64,000 bases of DNA from assembly GCF_002007235.1 (NCBI RefSeq), contig NZ_MUHW01000016.1, positions 1 through 64,000 of the forward strand, read 5' to 3'. Position numbers and translations under genes: made by a program. This document shows positions 16,540 to 24,419 of this stretch, one piece after another; within the stretch, counting starts at the first letter, position 1, and each line of letters starts with the position of its first letter. The stretch is from Oribacterium sp. C9. Lineage in GTDB: Bacteria; Bacillota; Clostridia; Lachnospirales; Lachnospiraceae. The notes under the pieces were generated by a model that was not told the DNA's origin, did no database searches, and saw only the letters and a list, made by a program, of their open reading frames with translations.

Positions 16540-16883
16540 ATCAAGTCACACTCCGTCCTGAATTCATTTGTACTTTTGTAAAATTCTTTTAATACTGCTT
16601 CGCCCGGAACAACTCCTGTGCTATTCATGAATTTTGTGATCTGATTAAGATTATTTGCCATACCACGGATCTGTCTTACCAAATCCGATAACGACATACT
16701 TATATCTTTCAATACCTCGATCTCATCAGAAGTGACGATCTTCGCGTTTGTTATGGCATTAATTATATATGCCTGCTGAGTGACACCTGCAGCTATGACT
16801 CTGTTTTCGAGCACTTGATACTCATCCGGACTTAATCTGATTGTGACTGCCTTACTACGTCTACGCTATGGTTTATTATTCAT
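16485..16883 (-). pseudogene. mobC: MobC-like relaxosome protein with TAG at codon 6
   Basis: MobC-type accessory protein, binding oriT next to the relaxase. From ATG 16883 it reads MNNKP, TAG (16868-16866), then RRRSKAVTIRLSPDEYQVLE, the standard basic ribbon-helix-helix N terminus, and continues to the MobC-typical LSDLVRQIRGMANNLNQITK segment. Without suppression only a GTG at 16814 could restart translation, removing the RHH DNA-binding strand. Together with the relaxase this makes three TAG codons in two adjacent genes. Confidence 0.78.
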
Positions 16884-16934
16884 AATTCATCATCTCCATG
16901 TAAAACCACTAAACTCTATGTGTATCGATCTTGG

Positions 16935-17050
16935 GGTTCCAAGGGGTTTTAATCCCCTGGCAAGTTAGGAGCAGCCTTAAGGGCTGGTCCGGCTCATTTT
17001 GTGGCAACACAAAATGAGAAACTTGCAAAGGACAGCAAAGGCTGTCCGTG
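16935..17050. other. oriT: Candidate origin of transfer (oriT)
   Basis: Directly upstream of mobC are nested inverted repeats: CCAAGGGG/CCCCTGG (16939-16960), a perfect 11-bp arm pair CTCATTTTGTG/CACAAAATGAG with GCAA loop (16993-17018), and GACAGC/GCTGTC (17031-17046). The position and hairpin density are what oriT of MOBP plasmids shows. The nic site cannot be assigned by eye. Confidence 0.6.
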
Positions 17051-17059
17051 ATGTAGGAA

Positions 17060-17375
17060 GAAGGAAGAAAAAGAAGGAAGAAACCAGCTTTTTTAGTAGA
17101 GATCACTTTTACAAAGAGCGTCTTCCTTGTGGAGAGGTTCTTTGCAAAAGTCTTCGATACTAAAAAAGCTTAAGGGGGTGGAAGCAACAGGAGAAAACGA
17201 GATTGAAAGATTGATTAATCTCTAACAATATCACGTAAGTGGTATCTGCATTTTTTATCTCATTATTATTGGTCCCATAACTATGTCCTAACAAATATTT
17301 TTTAGGCCAATAAAAGGAGCGAAAAAATCCAATATGGTTCGCCCACTTTGTCCGGACAAATAATTTATCGTCCTA
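17060..17375. other. Non-coding stretch beside oriT
   Basis: No credible gene. Contains polypurine (GAAGGAAGAAAAAGAAGGAAG at 17060s in part) and scattered short inverted repeats such as TTTGCAAAAGTC. Probably part of the transfer-origin region or promoter of the mob operon. Confidence 0.5.
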
Positions 17376-17882
17376 TCACATGAGCCTTTTAGCTTCTATT
17401 GGACGATAACACACCTGAAAACGTCCTGATGCCTTATCAGCAAGCAGTTTTTTTAAAGCACTCCCAAGAATGTTATCTATCACTTTTGACCTCTCACTAT
17501 TTGCTAACTCAGCGCTTAAAAGCTCATCCATCATCCTGATCGTTTCTGTAGATAAGGTCATCTTCTTGACTTCTGTTTCTTTTCTTTTCCCATGTTCGAT
17601 CCAGATGATCGAATCCTGATATTGATCTGTTAAGTCTTTCGCTCTATCGTCGACGATACCCTTCCGTAATCCGATTTTTTTACAAATATCCGCAAAATGA
17701 CTACGCGAAAATTTGAAAGTCCCGTCGTCAAACAAGTCAGCTCTACGGTTCAAGTATTCATCCGCTAAACGCAGCTGCTCACTCCTTGGAAGATCAAGGA
17801 AGTCTTGCTCTGAAAATTGTGAATCCTTTCGATCGATCTTTCCTGTTCTTTTTTTCTTTTCAGTTTGTACTATGTTATCCAT
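17376..17882 (-). CDS. Unknown plasmid-type protein (possible DNA binding)
   Basis: 168 residues, charged. N terminus KKKRTGKIDRKDSQFSEQDF and SRSHFADICKKIGLRKGIVD look like a helix-turn-helix; the C-terminal KKMTLSTETIRMMDELLSAE then NSERSKVIDNILGSALKKLL resembles the ribbon-helix-helix fold of plasmid copy or partition regulators. It stands alone upstream of the oriT region, transcribed toward it, so it may regulate transfer or be an auxiliary relaxosome protein. No named family assigned. Confidence 0.55.
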   Translation of the reverse strand: MDNIVQTEKKKRTGKIDRKDSQFSEQDFLDLPRSEQLRLADEYLNRRADLFDDGTFKFSRSHFADICKKIGLRKGIVDDRAKDLTDQYQDSIIWIEHGKRKETEVKKMTLSTETIRMMDELLSAELANSERSKVIDNILGSALKKLLADKASGRFQVCYRPIEAKRLM

Positions 17883-17927
17883 AATTCAATGCTCCTATTA
17901 TGATCATTGTTCTTTCCATTCTTATTG

Positions 17928-17972
17928 TCGTCCCACCTAAAGGGCCCTACAAATATATTATGTGGGACCCAT
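17928..17972. repeat. Inverted repeat GTCCCAC/GTGGGAC
   Basis: A 7-bp perfect arm pair with a loop containing GGGCCC lies just upstream of the gene at 17376-17882. It may be an operator. Confidence 0.35.
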
Positions 17973-18120
17973 TTCTTTTTTTGGCCGATATTGCATACAT
18001 CATCAAAATCAGTTTGCATGTTCCTTATTTGCGTTCATTTTCCTTCGTTTTAACTTTGTAACGTGATTCAAGAGAAATCATATAAGCTTGGCTATAATTG
18101 ATATTTTTTCGCATACAAAA

Positions 18121-18158
18121 ACACCTCAAATGTTTCGAGACATTATCATTCGAGGTGT
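18121..18158 (-). terminator. Terminator after HigA-like fragment
   Basis: ACACCTC (18121-18127) pairs with GAGGTGT (18152-18158), with an inner AATG/CATT extension; on the minus strand it is followed by TTTTTG. It lies downstream of the leftward gene at 18340-18519. Confidence 0.55.
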
Positions 18159-18339
18159 AATATTTTATCTTTCATTCATACCGCTCATCCTTTTGTAGAC
18201 CAAAAGGATGGCCTTACCCTGTCCATGCTGATTCCTATCCCCGATATGTCATAGAAACACAGTCTAAGAGGAAAATGAACCCATAGACAAGACTTAATGT
18301 TTATCCCTAAGAAAAAATGTATGTTATACATTATGTCCT

Positions 18340-18519
18340 TTACATTTGACTTATCTCAGGCGAATGCAGTTCAGCTTCCCACAAAGTGAGCTTTTGCTTT
18401 ATGTTTAGCCAACTTTCTGATGATGTCCATGTTGCTTTTCCAATTCGAATTGCCATTTCAGGGCTTAGTAAAATTCGCTCATTAACTAATTCCGATAATG
18501 TCTTTCTGGAAAAGCTCAT
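18340..18519 (-). pseudogene. HigA-type antitoxin, C-terminal fragment
   Basis: 59 codons: SFSRKTLSELVNERILLSPE, MAIRIGKATWTS, SESWLNIKQKLTLWEAE. This is the second half of an HigA/VapI-type XRE antitoxin (the family reads LSELLNGRxxxSPEMAxRLxKAxGxSxExWLxxQxxYDLW). The first helices of the HTH are missing, and no HigB toxin gene is adjacent on either side. It begins at an ATG with GGAG nearby, so a peptide could be made, but it is probably a relic. Confidence 0.7.
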
Positions 18520-18678
18520 CGTATGACGGAGATTAATGTTATAATAGCCCTACCAAGAAGGATTCTATTTGGGAGGAATGGTTGAAACAATTTAATATTT
18601 TGTCGTTACGGAAAGGACATGTGTAATCAGGATTATTTCCGCAAGAAAAGCTAATTTCTACTTAAAGGAGCTATTATT

Positions 18679-18864
18679 ATGACTGTGTTTTCGCTTAATG
18701 AAAATCAAAAGCCTTCGGAAGAAACCTTGAAGCGATTATCTGAATTAAAGGACGAAGACATCGTGTATGATGATGACAGCCCTGAAATGACGCCGAAAAT
18801 GCTAAAAGCACTTGAATGTGCCGTTACCCAGAGAAATCGTTTTATAAAGTCAAAAGGTCAGTAA
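18679..18864 (+). CDS. Small antitoxin-like acidic protein
   Basis: 61 residues: acidic linker SELKDEDIVYDDDSPEMTPK between a short N-terminal strand and a C-terminal helix. The pattern K-P-S/T-E-E-x-L-x-R-L-x-x-L-K-D-x-x-I-x-Y-D-D-x-P-E is common in small Firmicute proteins encoded before RelE/BrnT-like toxins, so an antitoxin is likely. No intact toxin follows; the next short frame (18924-19064) may be what is left. AAAGGAGCTATTATT gives a good ribosome site. Confidence 0.6.
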   Translation: MTVFSLNENQKPSEETLKRLSELKDEDIVYDDDSPEMTPKMLKALECAVTQRNRFIKSKGQ

Positions 18865-18923
18865 TCACAAAAACTCTTGTGAGATTTTTATACTGTGTAT
18901 GGTAACACAAGCTTCTTAAGGTC

Positions 18924-19064
18924 ATGAAAGCAGGAAGGACCTGGTCAGAGGAGCAAACGGACGCTACAGTGGGAATCTTCGCTTCCAAGGAAAACAACCG
19001 TGAACAAAGGCGTAAAAAGCGCGAAGAACAGCTGGTGAAACAAAAAGAATATAAAAATATGTGA
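18924..19064 (+). CDS. Short basic ORF, probably a gene remnant
   Basis: 46 residues from the ATG at 18924: RTWSEEQTDATVGIFASKEN followed by a highly basic tail REQRRKKREEQLVKQKEYK. The tail looks like the end of a larger protein. No family, and no good ribosome site. It follows the antitoxin-like gene by 60 bases. Confidence 0.35.
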   Translation: MKAGRTWSEEQTDATVGIFASKENNREQRRKKREEQLVKQKEYKNM

Positions 19065-19140
19065 AATCCATAGTGGGGTTGTAACAATATCTCACATTAA
19101 ATGGACTAATAATCCCGGATCAACTCCCGACTTGAGCGAA

Positions 19141-19164
19141 AAAACTGTAGAATTCTACAGTTTT
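19141..19164. promoter_or_regulatory. 24-bp perfect palindromic operator
   Basis: A perfect palindrome centred on TGTAGAATTCTACA and extended by AAAAC/GTTTT arms. The same 14-bp core recurs at 19232-19245. Both lie upstream of the ATPase gene. Confidence 0.7.
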
Positions 19165-19231
19165 GGTGTTTAGAATATGCATGATGCGATTCCTTGCGCC
19201 AAAGGACTATGCGAGTTATAATTGACAAAAG

Positions 19232-19245
19232 TGTAGAATTCTACA
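19232..19245. promoter_or_regulatory. Second copy of the TGTAGAATTCTACA palindrome
   Basis: An exact second copy of the 14-bp core, 86 bases from the first, starting right after a TTGACA-like -35 (19222-19227) and ending a few bases before the ribosome site of the ATPase gene. A repressor bound here would block transcription. Confidence 0.65.
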
Positions 19246-19259
19246 AAAAAGGAGATTAT

Positions 19260-20564
19260 ATGATTCGCCGGGATAAATATTTAAATCAACTGATATCAGC
19301 AAAAGAAAATGGATTTCCCAAAGTTATAACAGGAATCAGAAGATGTGGGAAATCATATCTTCTCAAAGAAATATTTAAAAGGTATCTAATTGAGGAAAAT
19401 GTCCCTGAGGAGAATATTCTCATATTGGAACTTGACGACGACAGAAATCTTACTTACAGAGATCCGATAAATCTGGGGAACTATGTACGAAAGTATGCAG
19501 ATGGTAAGGATAGATGTTATGTATTCTTAGATGAGATACAAAAGGTCTATTCGTTGATAAATCCAAATCTCACAGAAGGGAAGCATGTACTGGCTAGAAA
19601 AACAGATACTGAAGTGATCTCTTTTGTTGATGTGGTATTAGGACTATCAAGAGAAAAAAATATCGATCTCTATGTTACAGGGTCAAATTCAAAAATGTTA
19701 TCCACTGACATTATCACAGAATTTCGAGATAAAGCCACAAACATTGCGCTTGGGCCCTTATCATTTGAAGAATTCTATGGTTATTTAGGAGGATCAGCCA
19801 GTGAAGCGATATATGAATATATGCAGTACGGGGGTATGCCACTTGCTGTTTTAAAAGAAGCTGAAGAAAAAAAAGATTATCTCAAAGGGCTGTTTGAAAC
19901 CACTTATTTTCAAGATATTATTGAGCATAACAAGCTTAAGAAAAGCGAATCTCTTGATGAATTATGCAACATTGTAAGTACATCCACCGGAGAACTGCTG
20001 AATTCTGAAAAGATAGCAAATACCTATAAAAGTGTAAAAAAAGAGAAGATAGATAAGCAAACTGTAGAAAAGTATTTGGGATATTTCAAGGATGCATTCA
20101 TTATCAGAGAAGCCAAGAGGTATGATCTTAAAGGGCGTGCTGAAATAGGCGCACTAAGGAAATATTACTTTATAGATACAGGATTGCGGAATGCAAGACT
20201 TAATTTTGCATTTCCGGACGAAGGGCAGATGCTTGAAAACATAGTTTACAACGAACTCATGTATAAAGGTTACTCTGTTAACGTTGGAAGTTTTGATACG
20301 GTCGAGAAGGATAAAAAAGGAAATTCTATAAGAAAGACAAACGAGGTCGATTTCTTTGCAAAAAAAGGTATTAAGCAGTATTACATTCAGGTTTCAGCAG
20401 ATATTTCCAATGCAGAGACAAGGGCGAGAGAAGTAAGGCCATACCTTTTACTAAATGATGAAGTAAATAAAATTATAGTTATAAACAGGCCTATTAAAGA
20501 GAGCCTGGATGAAAATGGTTTCACAATTATTGGTATAACAGATTTCTTGCTTAAGTATATTTGA
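19260..20564 (+). CDS. AAA ATPase with DUF4143-type C terminus
   Basis: 434 residues from the ATG at 19260, chosen because AAAAAGGAGATTAT precedes it; an upstream in-frame start at 19194 lacks a ribosome site. Walker A is GIRRCGKSYLLKE (about residues 25-37) and Walker B VFLDEIQKV (about 89-97), with an arginine-rich GSNSKML sensor. The C-terminal half (LGYFKDAFIIREAKRYDLKG, LRKYYFIDTGLRNA, NEVDFFAKKG) is the DUF4143 nuclease-like domain, with E/D-x-D-x-x-x-K residues of a PD-(D/E)XK fold. These two-domain ATPases are abundant in gut bacteria; their function is unknown. Two palindromic operators upstream suggest tight repression. Confidence 0.85.
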   Translation: MIRRDKYLNQLISAKENGFPKVITGIRRCGKSYLLKEIFKRYLIEENVPEENILILELDDDRNLTYRDPINLGNYVRKYADGKDRCYVFLDEIQKVYSLINPNLTEGKHVLARKTDTEVISFVDVVLGLSREKNIDLYVTGSNSKMLSTDIITEFRDKATNIALGPLSFEEFYGYLGGSASEAIYEYMQYGGMPLAVLKEAEEKKDYLKGLFETTYFQDIIEHNKLKKSESLDELCNIVSTSTGELLNSEKIANTYKSVKKEKIDKQTVEKYLGYFKDAFIIREAKRYDLKGRAEIGALRKYYFIDTGLRNARLNFAFPDEGQMLENIVYNELMYKGYSVNVGSFDTVEKDKKGNSIRKTNEVDFFAKKGIKQYYIQVSADISNAETRAREVRPYLLLNDEVNKIIVINRPIKESLDENGFTIIGITDFLLKYI

Positions 20565-20624
20565 ACCTGCGGAAGAAGTTCCGAGTGATCCATTAAGAAA
20601 AATGTACACTGACAGACTTCTTTA

Positions 20625-20672
20625 TTACTGAATATAATTTTCACCCCAACTCGTCGAAAATCATATTCAGTA
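20625..20672. terminator. Hairpin between convergent genes
   Basis: TACTGAATATAATTTTC pairs with GAAAATCATATTCAGTA around a 14-base loop. It lies between convergent genes ending at 20564 and 20722; T-runs are short, so termination is inferred from position. Confidence 0.5.
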
Positions 20673-20721
20673 AAATAGTGATGAGTTATTGATGCCATTT
20701 CATATATTAAAATATCCGAAT

Positions 20722-21789
20722 TTAAAACGATTTTCTTCTAGGCTTATCTGTCGGTGTCAAGCCAGCATCCCAATTGTCAAAAGGATTTTCATTACCATAA
20801 TCAATATTCCAATCATTGCTATCGACAAAGTAATTGTGTGCCGGAAAATAAAGAAGCCTAACTCCTTGATCTCTCTGTGAATTACGGTATTTGAGCACAT
20901 CAAATACCATCTTACGGTAGCCCCTTTCGTCACAAGCCTTTTTCTCCGCATCTACCTTGTCTTTATCCGACACATCAGTAACACCATGCCAGTTCCAGCC
21001 AATGAGCACACCGCCGGTATACTCTGTGTCACCACTCTCTTTGAATGATGCAGTCGAGATCTTATCATTATAGTTCGTCCTAGAGATACTTGATACAGTT
21101 AACACAGGCATTCCTATCTGAGATGCAAGGGATTTTAGAGTTGTCACTGCAATATCTGTCTTTGTTTTACGATCTGACTGTGATCTATCATCCGGATCGG
21201 CTTTAATGATTTGCAAATAATCAACAAAAACAACAATCTGTTCATTAGGATGACTTTTTTTGAACAGAGCAGCCACATTAGCCATATCCTTCGCACAGAG
21301 GCCGTTTAAGCCGGCCTCTATGATATATAAATTCTGTCCATAAGCCTCAAAATATTCATCTGAATACTCAGAGTATGCATCATATGATAACTTTTTAAAC
21401 GTATTCAGCTGATCATCGTAAGACCAATATAGAACATCAGCGGCAGTTACCTTATTTTTACTTTTATCTTTAGTACTTGCCACAAATGACAGACTTGATA
21501 TGGCTCTAGCAATGAATTCATCTGAACCCATTTCCAAAGAAAAATAAAGAACATTAACACCCTGCCTTGCTATATTTTGAGCCAAGCTCATCATGAACGC
21601 CGATTTACCGGTACTTGTCTCTGCAGCCATTATATAGAGCTCATTCGCAAGTCCGCCATTTAGTGCTTTATCCAAAGATAACCAACCGGTACTGATACGA
21701 GGTGAAGTGCTCTTGCAAGAATCTATAAAACAATCCTTCGAACTACCGACAGGTCGCATATTTTCCACGTACTTTTTTACATCTATCAT
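20722..21789 (-). CDS. DnaB-type replicative helicase (C-terminal domain)
   Basis: 355 residues with only the RecA-like helicase core of DnaB: STGWLSLDKALNGGL, Walker A MAAETSTGKSAFM (about 54-66), LYFSLEMGSDEFIARAISSL, Walker B QIVVFVDYLQIIKAD, and VLTVSSISRTNY. The N-terminal domain for primase contact is absent, as in several phage and plasmid helicases. It lies next to 22-bp iterons and a Rep-like gene, so it probably opens or replicates this plasmid origin. The C-terminal PRRKS tail is basic. Confidence 0.85.
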   Translation of the reverse strand: MIDVKKYVENMRPVGSSKDCFIDSCKSTSPRISTGWLSLDKALNGGLANELYIMAAETSTGKSAFMMSLAQNIARQGVNVLYFSLEMGSDEFIARAISSLSFVASTKDKSKNKVTAADVLYWSYDDQLNTFKKLSYDAYSEYSDEYFEAYGQNLYIIEAGLNGLCAKDMANVAALFKKSHPNEQIVVFVDYLQIIKADPDDRSQSDRKTKTDIAVTTLKSLASQIGMPVLTVSSISRTNYNDKISTASFKESGDTEYTGGVLIGWNWHGVTDVSDKDKVDAEKKACDERGYRKMVFDVLKYRNSQRDQGVRLLYFPAHNYFVDSNDWNIDYGNENPFDNWDAGLTPTDKPRRKSF

Positions 21790-21839
21790 AATCTCTCCGA
21801 ATAATATTATAGTAATGAACTAAGAACTTCGTTCCATCT

Positions 21840-21993
21840 CAGGAAATAAAGGATGGCATCGGCAATGGCCTAAGCCTGATTGCCGTGCTTATCCGTTATA
21901 GTTACTTACATATACTTACAGTAACTTATACTACCAATGGCATATAAGCCTAAGCCCTTGAAAATACTAGCCTCAGGGCATTTTTAAAGTGTC
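21840..21993. other. Spacer between helicase gene and iterons
   Basis: Contains short repeats of the type GTTACTTAC/AGTAAC around 21900-21930 and an A+T-rich stretch. It may be part of the origin; no gene. Confidence 0.4.
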
Positions 21994-22100
21994 TAGCGTG
22001 TACCCGTTTTTTCTTTAGCGTGTACCATCTTTTTCCTTAGCATGTACCGACTTTTTCCTTAGCGTGTACCATCTTTTTCCTTAGCATGAACACTTTTTTA
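21994..22100. repeat. Five 22-bp iterons
   Basis: Five tandem copies of TAGCGTGTACCATCTTTTTC-type repeats begin at 21994, 22016, 22038, 22060 and 22082, each exactly 22 bases apart (two helical turns). They lie at the 3' end of the Rep-like gene at 22101. Their GTGTACC core differs from the CGTACC core of the 31.6 kb array, so a different initiator should bind. Confidence 0.85.
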
Positions 22101-23090
22101 TTATTTACTTGGCAATACAGTCAGTTTAGGATCGTAATATATCTTGTAACCGATTATGGCTGAAGCTGGGTTATTAGTCCCATCTTCTCTGTATTCCTCA
22201 TACTTAGTGATTGCATTTGCTTGCTTTAGACTTTCAAGGGTTCCTTTAACAATTTTGTTTATTTTGGGCTTAATTTTCACACGGAAATGTTCCGGATCCT
22301 CATTTTGGTATTTCAGATATCCAAGTTCCGGGAACAGACCTCTTTCCTCGCCCTCATTCTTGTCATACCACAGGAATGAGATTTTATTAGTTTTGATATT
22401 ATTACTTTTTACGATCTGAGCGACTCGCTTGATTACATATCGCTTGATCAGTACCGCTTCGTCTGTATCACTGAATTGTTCCCGTGTCTCGAATAAATAC
22501 GCGGGAACATCAACTATTTGATGGTTCATCTCGGCATACCTGTACAGCGCAGGCTTTTCAAGAACCGTATATGCGGTCATTACTTTGCCATTTGATTCGT
22601 ATCGAGCTTCTATCTTGCCTAATGGAAGTAAATAACTCTCATATGTCCAACTATCTACAGGAGCTTTCCCTTTTTGTAGCTGATAAGCATTATATTCCTC
22701 CGTACAGTCAACCTTGATACGGACACCCTGGAGCTTTTTAATGCTTTCTTTTACTGTGGTAATTTTCTTTTCCGTGAGCTTTTGTTTGGGATTACCGGAC
22801 ATCACTCTCAGAATCCATTCGGGGGTAATAAGCATAATTCCTTGACTCATGATTGTATAAGCTGCATCCATTACGGAAAGATCGTATTGAGTTATATTAG
22901 TGCTGGATAAAGTAATATTTTGGTCAGACCATATATCGACTAGATTCACCACTCGTTCATTGATTTTTAAATCAAAACTATCTTCGTTTATATTGATTGG
23001 CCTTGTCGTTAAAATACGGCTTAACTTGGTGTTGTTCATATATTGTCGGTTGAAATTGAGCACAGGAAGTGCTTCTTCGTTCGTTACCAT
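22101..23090 (-). CDS. Probable replication initiator protein (Rep)
   Basis: 329 residues. No single diagnostic motif is certain, but layout and context fit an iteron-binding initiator: a helical region LSVMDAAYTIMSQGIMLITP, a basic segment KLTEKKITTVKESIKKLQGV, mixed alpha/beta with winged-helix-like strands, then LIKRYVIKRVAQIVKSNNI and a C-terminal IVKGTLESLKQANAITKYEE. Iterons begin immediately after its stop, and a DnaB-type helicase is 300 bases further on. It could be a divergent Rep_3 protein or another plasmid-encoded DNA-binding protein. A plus-strand terminator upstream (23108-23144) hints at antisense-RNA control. Confidence 0.6.
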   Translation of the reverse strand: MVTNEEALPVLNFNRQYMNNTKLSRILTTRPININEDSFDLKINERVVNLVDIWSDQNITLSSTNITQYDLSVMDAAYTIMSQGIMLITPEWILRVMSGNPKQKLTEKKITTVKESIKKLQGVRIKVDCTEEYNAYQLQKGKAPVDSWTYESYLLPLGKIEARYESNGKVMTAYTVLEKPALYRYAEMNHQIVDVPAYLFETREQFSDTDEAVLIKRYVIKRVAQIVKSNNIKTNKISFLWYDKNEGEERGLFPELGYLKYQNEDPEHFRVKIKPKINKIVKGTLESLKQANAITKYEEYREDGTNNPASAIIGYKIYYDPKLTVLPSK

Positions 23091-23107
23091 ATTCGTTTAC
23101 CTCTGAT

Positions 23108-23144
23108 GATCTCACTGATTTTTCTTCAGTGAGATGTTTTTTTC
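23108..23144 (+). terminator. Plus-strand terminator upstream of rep
   Basis: ATCTCACTGA (23109-23118) pairs with TCAGTGAGAT (23126-23135) followed by GTTTTTTTC. It is oriented for plus-strand RNA, opposite to the rep gene starting at 23090. It could end an antisense RNA initiated inside the rep 5' region. Confidence 0.7.
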
Positions 23145-23334
23145 TGTATAGACGGAGTTTTGTCGCTTGTCCTTCTTATTGCTCTTCTATTTCTGACGTG
23201 ATGGTACTTGTAGAAAACAAACCGATTCCATCCTCTATTCTTAGAGCAGGTGTAAGTCTCATTCACGGAATAACTCGCGTACACTTAATATGTAGGTTTT
23301 TAGATTTTTATTTAAAAAAATCTGTTTTTGGCAC

Positions 23335-23384
23335 TAAAAAAAGCTGCTCAAGAGCTAGAAAACTCTTGAGCAGCTTTTTTTCTT
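23335..23384. terminator. Strong bidirectional terminator
   Basis: AAAAAAGCTGCTCAAGAG and CTCTTGAGCAGCTTTTTT form a perfect 18-bp stem with an 8-base loop. A- and T-runs on both sides serve both strands. Confidence 0.88.
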
Positions 23385-23489
23385 ATTAGGTTTTAATAGC
23401 TTTCGGCCACCGATAGTACTTTTTCTACACACAGGGTACAATCAGACTATCTACAATAACCAGCAATACCATTAAGTACCTATAATCAT

Positions 23490-23757
23490 TCATTCTATAG
23501 ATAATTCTAAATCCGCTTTTACAGCTCCTAAACCGTGTTCACGACTATTTATGAGCAGCTTTTCTTCCATAATTTCACTACCAGTTTAATATATCTGTTT
23601 CTTCAACATATCTTTTAAGAGCATCGAAAGTCTCACAATCTGTTTTGCTAACATCATAAGAAACATTCATAAGTCCAGACGCTGCTTTTATAACCCATTT
23701 TATGGAAATTCTTTTACGTCGTACTGTTTCCCATTCTTTAAAATTCCCATAATTTCC
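23490..23757 (-). pseudogene. Short coding-like fragments without starts
   Basis: Two short minus-strand frames: a 60-codon frame with no start codon (WETVRRKRISIKWVIKAASG ... FDALKRYVEETDILNW, ends TAG 23578), and a 26-codon frame from an ATG at 23570 (LLINSREHGLGAVKADLELS). Composition looks coding, but neither is a whole protein. No family assigned. Confidence 0.3.
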
Positions 23758-23792
23758 TTATATCATATCTCGTAAATGAAATCACTCCATCA

Positions 23793-24230
23793 TTACCATT
23801 GAGCTTCGTAATTTATATGGTTTCTGACATCATCATATATTCTAAAATATGTTCCCATGATATTACCAAATTCGTCAGATACATAGACTGTGTCGAATCC
23901 GTCAAATAATAGATATCTTATAGTGAGGCCCCCTTTATATTCACCTACAATTGTGCAAGGGGTGAATGGAATGATAGATGAAACTGTATCAACTGGTGCA
24001 CCCTTATAGCTTTCTCCAATATAGACTTCATAATTTCCATTTTCAAATTTTGAAATATCGACATAATTGATTATTGGACCATTCGGATCATCATATACCA
24101 TGTAAACACCCTCAGCAGGCACATATGTTCCTTCAGGTTCTTTGTATTCGTAAGCCATAGATCCAAAGCTGAAAAGAATGATAGAAACAATTGCAATGAC
24201 TGTAATAGCTAATGATTTCTTCTTTAACAT
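23793..24230 (-). CDS. Secreted protein of unknown function
   Basis: 145 residues with a classical signal peptide (KKKSLAITVIAIVSIILFSF, then GSMAYEY, cleavage expected near SMA-Y). The mature part is acidic and beta-rich, with repeated tyrosine/glycine strands (YVPAEGVYMVYDDPNGPIIN, YEVYIGESYKGAP). No known domain recognised. AGGAGGGATCATG gives an excellent ribosome site. It is 190 bases from the lipoprotein gene at 24420-25601 in the same direction, but a terminator-like hairpin separates them... the order of transcription is lipoprotein first, then this gene. Confidence 0.65.
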   Translation of the reverse strand: MLKKKSLAITVIAIVSIILFSFGSMAYEYKEPEGTYVPAEGVYMVYDDPNGPIINYVDISKFENGNYEVYIGESYKGAPVDTVSSIIPFTPCTIVGEYKGGLTIRYLLFDGFDTVYVSDEFGNIMGTYFRIYDDVRNHINYEAQW

Positions 24231-24363
24231 GATCCCTCCTATAAACTTTTGCTAATCCTATAACACCGAAGCAGACCTAATACCATTGTAAGTATTGTGG
24301 CAGCCTACCCTCCCATAAGCATTTCGGCTCAAAACTGAAATAAATAAATGATTTACAGATTAC

Positions 24364-24405
24364 AAAAAAGCCAGGAGTCTGTACAGATCCCCCAGCTTTG
24401 TTATC
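24364..24405 (-). terminator. Hairpin after lipoprotein gene
   Basis: AAAGC...GGAGTCTGTACAGATCC...GCTTT forms an interrupted stem just past the stop at 24420, with TTTTTT on the minus-strand exit side. Confidence 0.6.
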
Positions 24406-24419
24406 TTAGATAATTAGGT

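Noticed and set aside
15054-16883. TAG reassigned as a sense codon in this organism
   Set aside because: Well-supported intact genes (alsT, lysR, PLD/SNF2 helicase) end in TAG where homologues end, so general reassignment is not supported; only local suppression remains open.
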